DNA of 64,000 bases from JAJZKE01 sp963762395 (GTDB taxonomy: Bacteria; Patescibacteriota; Saccharimonadia; Saccharimonadales; UBA4665). Location of the stretch: positions 431,397 through 495,396 of the forward strand of contig CAVXKL010000001.1 of the NCBI GenBank assembly GCA_963762395.1, given 5' to 3'. A model generated the notes under the pieces. The model worked only from the letters and a program-made list of their open reading frames with translations, was not told where the DNA came from and made no database searches. The number at the start of each line of letters is the position of its first letter. The first letter of the stretch is position 1. Position numbers and translations under genes: made by a program. Below are positions 43,391-52,593 of the stretch, in pieces.

Positions 43391-44620
43391 TCACTGACCA
43401 CCACTAGATATGGCTCCTGAGCCAGCTAGGCCATATATAGGCAGAAGGATAGCAGCAACGATAATCATTGCTACAATCCCTAGAAGTATCATCATAATCG
43501 GCTCAATAATTGTCGAGATGTTATTAATAATATTGTCGACTTCCTTTTCGTAATAATCGGCTGATTTGTTTAGCATATCTTCTACCGATCCGGAACTTTC
43601 GCCGATCGTAATCATACTTGGCACTAAAGGCAAAAAGTTAGGGTCTCCTGTCAAACTCTCACCCAGGGATTTGCCACCCTTCACCTTCTCTGACGCCTTA
43701 TTTATAGATTGACGAACTTGATAATTAGCAACGTTTTCGGAAGTAATTTGAAGAACATTCAGTAAGGGCACGCCAGCACCTATGAGGGTTGCCGCTGTTC
43801 GGCTGAATCTGGCCATATATATCATCTTAAACAGTGACTTGAAGGGGGGCATATTAATTTTAAGGCTATCAAAGACCTTTGTGCCTGAATCCGTCTTAAA
43901 CCACCGATATAGAACAAACCCCCCACCAATAACTACTATGGCGATAGCCCACCAGTATTTTATTACGAAGCGAGATATTGCTAGTAGGACTCTGGTTTCA
44001 ATAGGTAGAGATGTTCCCGGAAAACTGGTATATAAAAGTTGGATCTGGGGGACGACTTTTACCATCATGAAGGTAATCACGGCAAACATTACAACGACAA
44101 TCACAATCGGATAAACCATTGCTCCGCGGATCTTGCTTGTTATATTGGCATCTTTTTCCAGCTGGTCAGCAATCCTAATTAGTGCTTTGTCCAGGGTTCC
44201 TGAAGTCTCACCGGCAGCAATTAGATTAACAACAATTCTGTCGAAAACGTTTGGGTATTTATTTAATGAATTAGAAAGAGATTTACCGCCTTCAATTTCG
44301 GTATTAACACCGTTAATCACAGCTTTGAAGTTCTTGTTTTTTGTTTGCTCAGCAACATTACGAAGACTCTGTGAAAGTGGTAAACCTGCATTAATCAATG
44401 TACTGAGCTGTCTAAAGAAGAGAACTTTGTCTTTAGCCCTAACACGGTTTAACCTAGCGCCAATGCCCTTAGTAGACACGTTTTCAAGCTTAATATTTAT
44501 CGGTACCAGGCCTTCTGTCTTAATATTCTTAGCTGCTTCTTTCTCGGATGCAGCTTCGATGCTTGACTTTATTAACTTACCAGTTGATGTATTTTTAGCT
44601 GTATAGCTATAAGTTGACAT
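43391..44620 (-). CDS. pilC: Type IV pilus inner-membrane platform protein PilC
   Basis: 409 aa, the usual length. Two GspF domains: FFRQLSTLINAGLPLSQSL and the repeat FSRTAATLIGAGVPLLNVL, with helices at about 168-190, 215-235 and 375-400. It couples the ATPases PilB/PilT to pilin addition and removal. Directly follows pilT. Confidence 0.95.
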   Translation of the reverse strand: MSTYSYTAKNTSTGKLIKSSIEAASEKEAAKNIKTEGLVPINIKLENVSTKGIGARLNRVRAKDKVLFFRQLSTLINAGLPLSQSLRNVAEQTKNKNFKAVINGVNTEIEGGKSLSNSLNKYPNVFDRIVVNLIAAGETSGTLDKALIRIADQLEKDANITSKIRGAMVYPIVIVVVMFAVITFMMVKVVPQIQLLYTSFPGTSLPIETRVLLAISRFVIKYWWAIAIVVIGGGFVLYRWFKTDSGTKVFDSLKINMPPFKSLFKMIYMARFSRTAATLIGAGVPLLNVLQITSENVANYQVRQSINKASEKVKGGKSLGESLTGDPNFLPLVPSMITIGESSGSVEDMLNKSADYYEKEVDNIINNISTIIEPIMMILLGIVAMIIVAAILLPIYGLAGSGAISSGGQ

Positions 44621-45688
44621 TTAGTCCCTCATGAGCCTGTCTAACTCATCTAGATCAACAGCATAGTTTCGAGCTTCATCATAACTAATGGTGCCGGCCT
44701 TAATTAGACCAACAAGGGTATGGTCCATCGATTGCATGCCAAATTCTGCCCCTGTTTGGATAACTGCTTCTAGCTGGTGTGACTTGCCTTCCCTAATAAT
44801 ATTTCTGACTGCCGGGTTAGCAATTAAGATTTCAGCTGCCGCTATTCTGCCACCACCAATAACTGGAATTAGACGCTGAGAACAAATAGCCATCAAAATG
44901 TTGGCTAGCTGAGCTCTAATCTGCGCTTGCTGGTGTGGCGGGAACACGTCAATCATGCGGTCAATAGATTGGCTAGCTGAGTTAGTGTGAAGTGTAGCTA
45001 AAACTAGGTGTCCTGTTTCAGCAATAGTAATAGCACTAGCAATGGTTTCAAGATCACGCATTTCACCGATCAGCACAACGTCAGGGTCTTCTCTTAGGGC
45101 TGACCTTAAAGCGGCACTAAAGGAATAAGTATCATAATGTACTTCCCTTTGGACAATAATAGATTTCTTTGAGGTGTGGGTATATTCAATAGGGTCTTCA
45201 ATAGTAATAACGTGCCTGGCTTGTTCGAAGTTTATCTTTTGTATTATTGAAGCTAAGGATGTTGATTTACCTGATCCTGTAGGCCCGGTGATTAAAACTA
45301 ATCCTCTTGGAAACTCGGCAAATTTATTAACTACTGGAGGCAAACCAAGTGCTTCGATTGACGGAATAGCATTAGGTATTAAACGAAAAGCGCCTGCTAG
45401 ATTGCCTCTTTCGTGGAAAGCATTTACTCTAAATCGGCCTAAATCACCGAAGGCAAAGCTAAAGTCATACTCTTTGTCTTTAAGTAAGATTTGCTTTTGC
45501 TCATCATCAAGTATGGAGAAGATTAAGCTTTCAACATTCTCTTCCGTTAATGGTGTAGCTTCAGGTACCGGCAATAGATTGCTGTCTATTCTAAGCATCG
45601 GCGGCAAGCCTACCTGGATATGAAGGTCAGAAGCTTTCTTCTTTATTACATCTTCAAGTAAGGGCTCTATACGTGGCTTACTATCCAT
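44621..45688 (-). CDS. pilT: Pilus retraction ATPase PilT
   Basis: 355 aa. Walker A TGPTGSGKSTSLA, Asp box VITIEDPIEY, Walker B DPDVVLIGEMRD and the His box ATLHTNSASQSIDR. AIRNIIREGK-like AVRNIIREGKSHQ in the C-terminal helix is a PilT hallmark. Presence of a retraction ATPase implies dynamic, twitching-type pili. Confidence 0.95.
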   Translation of the reverse strand: MDSKPRIEPLLEDVIKKKASDLHIQVGLPPMLRIDSNLLPVPEATPLTEENVESLIFSILDDEQKQILLKDKEYDFSFAFGDLGRFRVNAFHERGNLAGAFRLIPNAIPSIEALGLPPVVNKFAEFPRGLVLITGPTGSGKSTSLASIIQKINFEQARHVITIEDPIEYTHTSKKSIIVQREVHYDTYSFSAALRSALREDPDVVLIGEMRDLETIASAITIAETGHLVLATLHTNSASQSIDRMIDVFPPHQQAQIRAQLANILMAICSQRLIPVIGGGRIAAAEILIANPAVRNIIREGKSHQLEAVIQTGAEFGMQSMDHTLVGLIKAGTISYDEARNYAVDLDELDRLMRD

Positions 45689-45722
45689 ATCCCACCTTTA
45701 AGTTTTCTATTATTCATCTTCA

Positions 45723-47507
45723 TCATAATTCATCCGAGGATACGACTCTATCTATTTCTTGAATAGTTGTTAGTTTTGTTAGGGCCTTCAGATAACCATC
45801 TTCACGCATTGATACCATTCCCTCTTTTTTAGCTACTTCGTTAATTCTATTTACAGTAGCTCTCTCTAGGATTAACCCCTGGATGCTGGGTGTGACTTCA
45901 AAAGCCTCATAAATACCTATTCGGCCACTATAGCCACCTGGGGAACGGGGGCTATCAACACCTCTGACTAAAGTATACTCATTTTGACCTCGTAAGGGCA
46001 AATCGTTATAACCAAGATTATTACTTACCGCCTCGATGTTGGTATCAACTTCAGGTAAAAGATTGTTAACAACTTCTTTAATAGCTTCAGTTTCAATAGC
46101 GCTGGATTTATATTCCTCATGTTCATCAGTAACTTTACGTACCAGACGCTGGCCGATAACTGTTCGAATAGTTGATGCTATTAAGAATGGTTCCACGCCC
46201 ATATCTAATAGACGGGGTAATATGCCAGCAGCTGAATTAGTATGGAGGGTGCTAAAAACTAAATGACCAGTTAAGGCTGCTTGGATAGCAAGCTCAGCTG
46301 TCTCCTTATCTCTTATTTCTCCAACCATAATTATGTCTGGATCTTGTCGAAGAATAGATCTTAAACCGGTGGCAAAAGTTAGGCCAACGTCAGGATTAAC
46401 TTGAATCTGATTAATCCCCTCAATTTTGTATTCAACCGGATCTTCCATAGTTATAATGTTGACGCTGTCACTTTTTACTTCTTGGAGTAGAGCATACATA
46501 GATGTCGTTTTACCTGAACCGGTAGGACCTGAAGTCAGGATCATTCCGCTAGTTGCAGTAATACCCTTTCTAACAGCTCTGAGGGTCCTGCCCCTATAAC
46601 CCATGGATTCTAATGCCAAGGCGGTGCTGGTTTTATCGAGCAACCTAATGACAATTTGCTCTCCCCATACAACTGGCGAGATAGCTATTCGAAGGTCAAT
46701 CTTTTTGTTACCCACTTTTATCGAAAAGTCACCATCTTGGGGAACACGATGTTCATCAATTTTCAAGTTTGATAGAATTTTTACCCTTGAAACCATAGCC
46801 GGTTCGACATTTTTAGGCAGTTTCATTATTTCTCTAAGTACACCGTCAATCCGACAACGAATTTTAAGTTCAGTTTCAGTTGGTTCCATATGTATGTCAC
46901 TGGCCCGATTATTAGCAGCAAAGTCTAGAATAGTATTTAAGGCCTTGGTTATTGGTGATTCTTGAACAAGGTTTTGAATATTATTGCCACTCTGTTCGAC
47001 CTCAGTTTTACTTAGTACTTCGGCACCTTCACCGGAATATTGGACATCCGTAGTGTCACCAATTTTGATTTTGTACTGTTTAAGGACGTTCTTAATGCCT
47101 TCTTCGCTAGCGGTATAGACCTTAATTGGTCTGCCTATCTTGTTTTGCAGGAAGTCTACTGCCTGAATGTTATCAGCATCAAGCATGGCAACAATAACCT
47201 TGCCGTCTATTTCACCCAACGTAACAACCATATAGTGTTCGGCTATATCTTTTGGCAAAAATTCTAATGCAGATTGTTCGACGTATGCATCTTTTAAATT
47301 TACATATGGCAGATTGTTGGCATGGGCTATATATTTTGTTAACTGTTCATTGGTTATATATTTATCTTTAACTAGTTCAGATACCAGTGATTGGTGTTCT
47401 TTCTCGGCTTTTTGCTTGGCCTCGGCAATTTTATCGGCTGTAATTAGGCCGTCTTTTAGAAGGTTATCTTGAACAGATTGTTGCGTATCTTCAGATAAAA
47501 CGCTCAT
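45723..47507 (-). CDS. pilB: Pilus extension ATPase PilB
   Basis: 594 aa. N-terminal MshEN/GspE-N domain (about 10-150, LPYVNLKDAYV), then the motor: Walker A TSGPTGSGKTTSM, Asp box IITMEDPVEY, Walker B DPDIIMVGEIRD and STLHTNSAAG. The C-terminal tetracysteine zinc site of many PilB proteins is absent. Powers pilus assembly. Confidence 0.95.
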   Translation of the reverse strand: MSVLSEDTQQSVQDNLLKDGLITADKIAEAKQKAEKEHQSLVSELVKDKYITNEQLTKYIAHANNLPYVNLKDAYVEQSALEFLPKDIAEHYMVVTLGEIDGKVIVAMLDADNIQAVDFLQNKIGRPIKVYTASEEGIKNVLKQYKIKIGDTTDVQYSGEGAEVLSKTEVEQSGNNIQNLVQESPITKALNTILDFAANNRASDIHMEPTETELKIRCRIDGVLREIMKLPKNVEPAMVSRVKILSNLKIDEHRVPQDGDFSIKVGNKKIDLRIAISPVVWGEQIVIRLLDKTSTALALESMGYRGRTLRAVRKGITATSGMILTSGPTGSGKTTSMYALLQEVKSDSVNIITMEDPVEYKIEGINQIQVNPDVGLTFATGLRSILRQDPDIIMVGEIRDKETAELAIQAALTGHLVFSTLHTNSAAGILPRLLDMGVEPFLIASTIRTVIGQRLVRKVTDEHEEYKSSAIETEAIKEVVNNLLPEVDTNIEAVSNNLGYNDLPLRGQNEYTLVRGVDSPRSPGGYSGRIGIYEAFEVTPSIQGLILERATVNRINEVAKKEGMVSMREDGYLKALTKLTTIQEIDRVVSSDEL

Positions 47508-47522
47508 TGTTTAAGACCTTCG

Positions 47523-47768
47523 TCAGTTACCGTTAAAAGGTGTCTGACTATTATTCGGTCCGATATTAATAATCTGGGTTGGATCAACAGCTTGAGGGTT
47601 AAAATACTGGCTAGATGGCTGCTTAAAGTCGGTACTAATTGCAGGTACAACGTCTACCAGAGTGTTGGCTGTAGCAGAGTTAGGGAATAATATTTTATCG
47701 GCCAATAAGGAAACTAGTATGGCAGCTAAGAATGAACCTGCTAACACGACTATTTCTTTTTGCTTCAT
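47523..47768 (-). CDS. Small anchored protein in the pilus operon
   Basis: 81 aa. One N-terminal helix (about 5-27) and a short Pro/Asn-rich tail outside the membrane. No family recognised. It occupies the place between pilO and pilB where pilP is found in other bacteria, but it is far shorter and has no lipobox. Confidence 0.65.
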   Translation of the reverse strand: MKQKEIVVLAGSFLAAILVSLLADKILFPNSATANTLVDVVPAISTDFKQPSSQYFNPQAVDPTQIINIGPNNSQTPFNGN

Positions 47769-48419
47769 TTAGTCCACCTTCTTGGTAGTTATATTAAACT
47801 GAGCAGCGGGCTGGAAATATGTCTGGCCAGTTACATCTAGGTTAACATCGGACTGGTCACCAGACAGGGTCATGGTTTGAAACTGGAATGGTCTTATTGA
47901 TAGATGAAATGCATTGATTACGTTTTGTATATTTTGATATGGACCGTCGACAGTAAAGGTAAACGGCATAGCTATTGGTTGACCGTTGGGGCTTGTTGAG
48001 ACGGTGCTTGATGAATCAGTCCCGCCTATAGAGTCAACGTTGACACCTTGGTTACTCAGAAGCGCTTCAAGGCTACTGGTTAATGCTGGATAGTCATAAG
48101 AGCTTGGTAAGCTGTCTAGAATAATTTTGGCATTATCGTTATCTACGCCAGTGGCGGGAGATCCTAAAAGATTGGTACTGGCGTCGTTAAAGTTAATATA
48201 GCTATTTTGGAGTGTGCTTGCTGCTGAAACATCTTTTTGAAGCTGGTTACGGGCAGCGGTGTCGGCACTAATCACCCTATTTTGAAAGCTCAACTTATTC
48301 CAGAGAGCATGCCCGGCAATAATACTAAAGACAATCACGAATATGGCAGTGGAAGCAATAGTTAACATTGTCTTTCTAGATTTTTCAATTTGTTCTCTTT
48401 TTACAGATAATTGAGCCAT
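47769..48419 (-). CDS. pilO: PilO-like pilus assembly protein
   Basis: 216 aa. One N-terminal helix (about 17-40), a coiled-coil-like segment, then a small alpha/beta domain (FTVDGPYQNIQNVINAFHLS), the ferredoxin-like fold of PilO. Part of the PilMNO alignment complex; assigned mainly by position and layout. Confidence 0.8.
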   Translation of the reverse strand: MAQLSVKREQIEKSRKTMLTIASTAIFVIVFSIIAGHALWNKLSFQNRVISADTAARNQLQKDVSAASTLQNSYINFNDASTNLLGSPATGVDNDNAKIILDSLPSSYDYPALTSSLEALLSNQGVNVDSIGGTDSSSTVSTSPNGQPIAMPFTFTVDGPYQNIQNVINAFHLSIRPFQFQTMTLSGDQSDVNLDVTGQTYFQPAAQFNITTKKVD

Positions 48420-48427
48420 ATTTCCTC

Positions 48428-49114
48428 TTATGATGACGTATTAGATTTAAATAATGCCGGCTGATTAAGGATTGAGCGAGTAGTAATTTCAGTTGGTACC
48501 TGTAACGTAATATTATCGTTACTATTAAACAGTGTCGGATCAAAGTTACAGGTTATGGTGTATTGAGCCTGTGTGCCACTAGTCTGGGTGTTGTCATAGT
48601 CAAACGAGGAAAGAACAACTGTATTAAAAGCCTGGCTGTTCTTGGTATGGTCAGTTAGGTTGTTATATGTTGCGTATTTCAATGTGTCTACATAGGTATT
48701 TACTGTCGATAGCGTGTCAGCCGCACCGGTTATAGAAATAGTGTTGGCAGTGAAACTGATGTCAAGTGAAGAAATAGTAACGTTAACTGGCGTTAAGTCT
48801 GTTATATAGGTAAATAGCCTGGACACAGTTGGAGTTTGAGCTTCAAGCTGCGGTATGCTCCTTAGTTGGTTTTGGACAGTTAGAACTTCACTTAAGCTCT
48901 TATTTGATGTGAGTGTATTCGTTGACGAAGAAATTTGACTGTTCAAATGGTTAATTGATGAATGCTGGATAAAATCAACGTAAACTAATAGGAATAAGAA
49001 AGCAGCTAGGGCAAGCGAGCCTAAAATAACTGAAATAGTTGTCACTAAATGTTCCATGCGCTTAATACGTAGGAACTGCACTTTTACGTCTGGTAATAAA
49101 TTAAACTCCGCCAT
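48428..49114 (-). CDS. pilN: PilN-like pilus assembly protein
   Basis: 228 aa. It begins AEFNLLPDVK, matching the short PilN peptide (INLLP) that binds PilM; one helix (about 25-47), then a periplasm-type domain. Overlaps the pilM end by 14 nt. Confidence 0.85.
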   Translation of the reverse strand: MAEFNLLPDVKVQFLRIKRMEHLVTTISVILGSLALAAFLFLLVYVDFIQHSSINHLNSQISSSTNTLTSNKSLSEVLTVQNQLRSIPQLEAQTPTVSRLFTYITDLTPVNVTISSLDISFTANTISITGAADTLSTVNTYVDTLKYATYNNLTDHTKNSQAFNTVVLSSFDYDNTQTSGTQAQYTITCNFDPTLFNSNDNITLQVPTEITTRSILNQPALFKSNTSS

Positions 49115-50150
49115 TTACCCTCTCCGCAAGTCCGGTAGCTATGCCGAACTGATTAGAAACTGCCATCAATTCATTTTGTCTTGATGGATCATAAAGCACA
49201 TTGCGCCAAGCATTGCCTATTTCGACATTTATACCGAATTTATTAGCTAAATAAAGCGGGAATTCTGGTATGGTAGCAGCTGCGCCACTAACTATAATAC
49301 GGTCAATTTTTGTATCTGTGTAGCGGGTAGAAAAGAATTTAATAGACTTTTCAATCTCGCCAACAATAACATCAACGGTGCCGATAATGGCCTGATAGAC
49401 TTGGCCTTCAAGTTTATCTTTGCCAAGACCAAACTTATTTATTAGTTGCTCAGCCTGTTTTTCATCAACATTAAGATTTTGGGCACCTGTTCTAATAATC
49501 GCTTCACTGCCTGTAGTTATTGCCCTGGTTAAGCGTGGCGCTCCACTTAAGGTAATGGCAAGATCAGTGCTTTTACTATCAACACATATAACTACTTGGG
49601 GGGGAACTGCGTTTGGTTCAGTAAGTGCTCTACAAAGGGCCATTGTATCTGGTTCAAAGGCTATAACGTTGAGGCCAATGCCTTCCAGCATGTCAAGGTA
49701 CTTCTCAACAAAGACATTAGTAACACTTGAGAGTAAGATTTCTACTTTGGTTCTATCTTGTGGTGAGTCACCAATAACTTCCCAGTCAAACTTAGATTCT
49801 CCAATAGGTGTAGGAATTAAAGAATCGACCTGTAATTCTAATGCTTTGGCTAGTTCGTTCTTGGGCAAACGCTCCATATCTACAACTGTCGTAAAGACTC
49901 TTTGTGAAGGTATGCCGACAGCAACATTTTTAGTTGATACTTGGCTCTTAGCAACAAGATCAGCAATTATATCGGCTAGTTTTTGCTGATCAACTTTAGA
50001 ATCACTGAAAGATAGCTTACCGTCTATAGGTACATAGGCATAACGGACTAGTGATTTACTAGGGGGGTTACCTTTTAACTGTACCAATCGTATCTCTGTT
50101 GATCCAATATTGAGACCGAAAAAATCAGTGATCCCACTCAAGATATTCAT
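49101..50150 (-). CDS. pilM: PilM, actin-like pilus assembly ATPase
   Basis: 349 aa. Actin-fold motifs: FFGLNIGSTEIRLVQL (phosphate 1), VVICVDSKSTDLAITLSG (phosphate 2) and RIIVSGAAATIPEFPLYL (adenosine). Cytoplasmic ring protein that recruits PilN. First gene of the nine-gene operon, with a promoter whose -10 ends 7 nt before the ATG. Confidence 0.93.
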   Translation of the reverse strand: MNILSGITDFFGLNIGSTEIRLVQLKGNPPSKSLVRYAYVPIDGKLSFSDSKVDQQKLADIIADLVAKSQVSTKNVAVGIPSQRVFTTVVDMERLPKNELAKALELQVDSLIPTPIGESKFDWEVIGDSPQDRTKVEILLSSVTNVFVEKYLDMLEGIGLNVIAFEPDTMALCRALTEPNAVPPQVVICVDSKSTDLAITLSGAPRLTRAITTGSEAIIRTGAQNLNVDEKQAEQLINKFGLGKDKLEGQVYQAIIGTVDVIVGEIEKSIKFFSTRYTDTKIDRIIVSGAAATIPEFPLYLANKFGINVEIGNAWRNVLYDPSRQNELMAVSNQFGIATGLAERVNGGV

Positions 50151-50157
50151 ATGGCTG

Positions 50158-50185
50158 ATTATAGCATAAGCTTTACAGAGTTAAA
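50158..50185 (-). promoter_or_regulatory. Pilus operon promoter
   Basis: Minus strand TTTAAC (50180-50185), 16 bp ending in TGC (extended -10), TATAAT (50158-50163). Confidence 0.65.
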
Positions 50186-50284
50186 CACTTCTTTTCTGAA
50201 CAAATCTAGTGAACAACATAAAGAACAGGTTTATGCAACTAAGATATCGGGGCTGTGCAGTGATCTATCTGTTAAAATAGTTAC

Positions 50285-51370
50285 ATGTCTTCATCTGTCT
50301 CCTGCGGTATCGTTGGCCTACCCAACGTCGGTAAATCTACTCTTTTTAATAGTTTAACTAATGCCGGAGCATTGGTAGCTAACTATCCTTTTGCGACGAT
50401 TGATCCCAATGTTGGTATTGTCGGCGTTAGAGATGAAAGATTAGATGTTTTAGCTAAGCTATATGATTCAGACAAAATTGTGCCAGCAACTTTAAATATC
50501 ACGGACATTGCCGGTTTGGTAGCGGGTGCCAGCCAAGGTGAAGGACTCGGCAATCAGTTTTTAAGCCATATCAGATCTTGCCAGGCAATTGTTGAGGTAG
50601 TTAGAGCTTTTGAAGATGCGGCTGTTAGCCACGTAGACAACGAGCATAATCCGAAGAAAGATATTGACACGGTCAATACTGAGTTGGTCCTGGCTGACCT
50701 AGCCACGGTTGATAGAAGAATAAAGATTATTGAAAAAGAAGCTAAGGCCAACCCAAAGTTAAAAATTGTGCTAGATCAGTATAGGTGTGCTTACGAAATT
50801 CTAAATTCGGGTCAGCCGCTCTGGTCATCGACCGAAGAATTTGTACATTTAAAAGATCTCCAGCTTCTAACTTTAAAATCGGTTATTTATCTATTTAATA
50901 TGGGTGAAGATGATTTAAATAATGAAGAGATAAAGAAAAAACTAACAGACTTGGTTGCTCCCACTCCCGCTCTGTTTATTTGCGCTAAACTAGAAGCAGA
51001 GCTAAGCGGACTCGATGAATCAGACAAAAAAGAATTCTTAAGTAGCTATGGTCAAGAAAAGTCAGGCCTAGAACAATTGACAAAAGCTCTTTATTCCCTG
51101 CTTGGCCTACAAAGTTTTTTAACAGCTGGTAAAAAGGAAGTCAGAGCCTGGACTATAAAGAAAGGCTCGACTGCACCCCAAGCTGCTGGAGTAATTCACA
51201 GCGATTTTGAAAAAGGTTTCATCGCTGCTGAGATTGTGAGCTATAAAAATTTAATTGACAGAGGTTCAATGACGGCGGCAAGAGCGGCTGGCAAAGTTAG
51301 GACCGAAGGCAAAACTTACGTCGTTAAAGACGACGATATTATTGATTTTAAATTTAACGTCACCAAATAA
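50285..51370 (+). CDS. ychF: Ribosome-associated GTPase/ATPase YchF
   Basis: 361 aa. G1 GLPNVGKSTLFN, G3 DIAGLVAGASQGEGLGNQFL, the YchF-specific ATP-preferring NMGE in place of NKxD, and the C-terminal TGS-like region (AWTIKKGSTAPQAAGVIHSD). A TAAAAT box at 50273-50278 ends 6 nt before the ATG; no Shine-Dalgarno. Confidence 0.95.
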   Translation: MSSSVSCGIVGLPNVGKSTLFNSLTNAGALVANYPFATIDPNVGIVGVRDERLDVLAKLYDSDKIVPATLNITDIAGLVAGASQGEGLGNQFLSHIRSCQAIVEVVRAFEDAAVSHVDNEHNPKKDIDTVNTELVLADLATVDRRIKIIEKEAKANPKLKIVLDQYRCAYEILNSGQPLWSSTEEFVHLKDLQLLTLKSVIYLFNMGEDDLNNEEIKKKLTDLVAPTPALFICAKLEAELSGLDESDKKEFLSSYGQEKSGLEQLTKALYSLLGLQSFLTAGKKEVRAWTIKKGSTAPQAAGVIHSDFEKGFIAAEIVSYKNLIDRGSMTAARAAGKVRTEGKTYVVKDDDIIDFKFNVTK

Positions 51371-51413
51371 TCTAGAAGGGTGATGTTGAATATCTTAGTT
51401 TCTTTCTGTTGAT

Positions 51414-52553
51414 TGTGTAAGTTCAAACACATATTAGACTCTGCCGACTAACTAAGCAGGGTCTTTTTAGGTGCAGCAAGTATATCTAGACGCATACTGG
51501 GTGGGTTATGCTCGTAAGGCTATGAATAACTTACAAGACATAACCCAACATAAAGATTACCAAACAATTAAGTACCGGCTAAATATTATCTGTTTCTATG
51601 ACGACTATGGATCCGAAGCTACTAGACGAGCTTTTAATGTCTCCAGGGCTACTGTCTTTAACTGGAAGAAACGCTTGAGCGCCGGTAACGGCCAGCTCAG
51701 TGCTCTAGCGCCATATACCAGGCGGCCTAAGGCTTACCGGACAGGCCAGGATCTAGCTTGGCATAGACAGCAGATTCTTAAACTAAGAACTGCTCACCCT
51801 GGACTAGGCAAAGACAAGCTTAAGCCTATGCTGGATACGGCTAGCCGTTTCAACGGCCAACCTCAACTGTCGGTCTCGACTATTGGCCGTTTAGTTACCA
51901 AGCTCCAGGTTAAGGGGCAGTTACCATCTCATCGACAGTTAAGCTATATGGCTAGAACTGGGCGCTTGGTTAAGCCCCATTCACCCATACCAAAGTTTAA
52001 GAAGCTGCGCCGGGCTGGCTTTAGACCCCAGACACCTGGTGACCTAGTCCAAGTAGACTGCGTTATTAAGGTCATTGATGGCTTAAGGCGTTACGTTATC
52101 TCCGCTATTGATTACCATAGTGAATTTGCCTTTAGCTATGGCTACAAGAGTCTAAGTTCAACCATGAGCCAGGACTTTCTAGTTAAGCTGAGGCAGGTAG
52201 CCCCATTTGATATTAAGAGAGTCCAGACGGATAACGGCAGCGAATTCTACAAACATTTCCATCGGGCTACCGAACAGTTGAACTTAATCCACTTCTTTAA
52301 CTATCCCAGAAGCCCTAAGATGAACGCTAAGATTGAACGGTTTAACCGGACAGTTCAGGAAGAGTTTGTTGACTGGCATCTAGACGACATGGCCTTAGAC
52401 TTAGACGGATTCAACCTTAAGTTGATGGATTACCTGATTTGGTACAACACCGAAAGACCCCACCATACTCTTAAACAGAAAAGCCCTATGCAATACCTGC
52501 TGGATTATCTACAATTACCTAGGCGAGAGTCTAATATGTTATGGACGGATACA
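51414..52553 (+). mobile_element. IS481-like insertion sequence, copy B
   Basis: 1140 bp, apparently identical to copy A and in the same orientation. The same TIRs. Flanks do not match: TTGAT on the left (51409-51413), CTAAC on the right (52554-52558), so the target duplication is lost or was never shared. The right end is exactly 5 bp from the -35 box of the crp-like gene, as in copy A. Confidence 0.92.
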
Positions 52554-52586
52554 CTAACTGGACAACAAATTTATCCTAGTTCATAA
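51471..52586 (+). CDS. IS481-like DDE transposase, copy B
   Basis: 371 aa from GTG 51471. Identical to copy A up to the last element codon (LWTDT), then an 11-residue tail LTGQQIYPSS-type encoded by flanking DNA, ending at TAA inside the CATAAT -10 box of the next promoter. The same HTH and DDE residues as copy A. Confidence 0.92.
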   Translation: MQQVYLDAYWVGYARKAMNNLQDITQHKDYQTIKYRLNIICFYDDYGSEATRRAFNVSRATVFNWKKRLSAGNGQLSALAPYTRRPKAYRTGQDLAWHRQQILKLRTAHPGLGKDKLKPMLDTASRFNGQPQLSVSTIGRLVTKLQVKGQLPSHRQLSYMARTGRLVKPHSPIPKFKKLRRAGFRPQTPGDLVQVDCVIKVIDGLRRYVISAIDYHSEFAFSYGYKSLSSTMSQDFLVKLRQVAPFDIKRVQTDNGSEFYKHFHRATEQLNLIHFFNYPRSPKMNAKIERFNRTVQEEFVDWHLDDMALDLDGFNLKLMDYLIWYNTERPHHTLKQKSPMQYLLDYLQLPRRESNMLWTDTLTGQQIYPSS

Positions 52587-52587
52587 T
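52559..52587 (+). promoter_or_regulatory. Promoter of the Crp/Fnr-type gene
   Basis: TGGACA (52559-52564), 17 bp, CATAAT (52582-52587), all outside the IS. The ATG follows 6 nt after the -10. Confidence 0.7.
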
Positions 52588-52593
52588 AAACAT

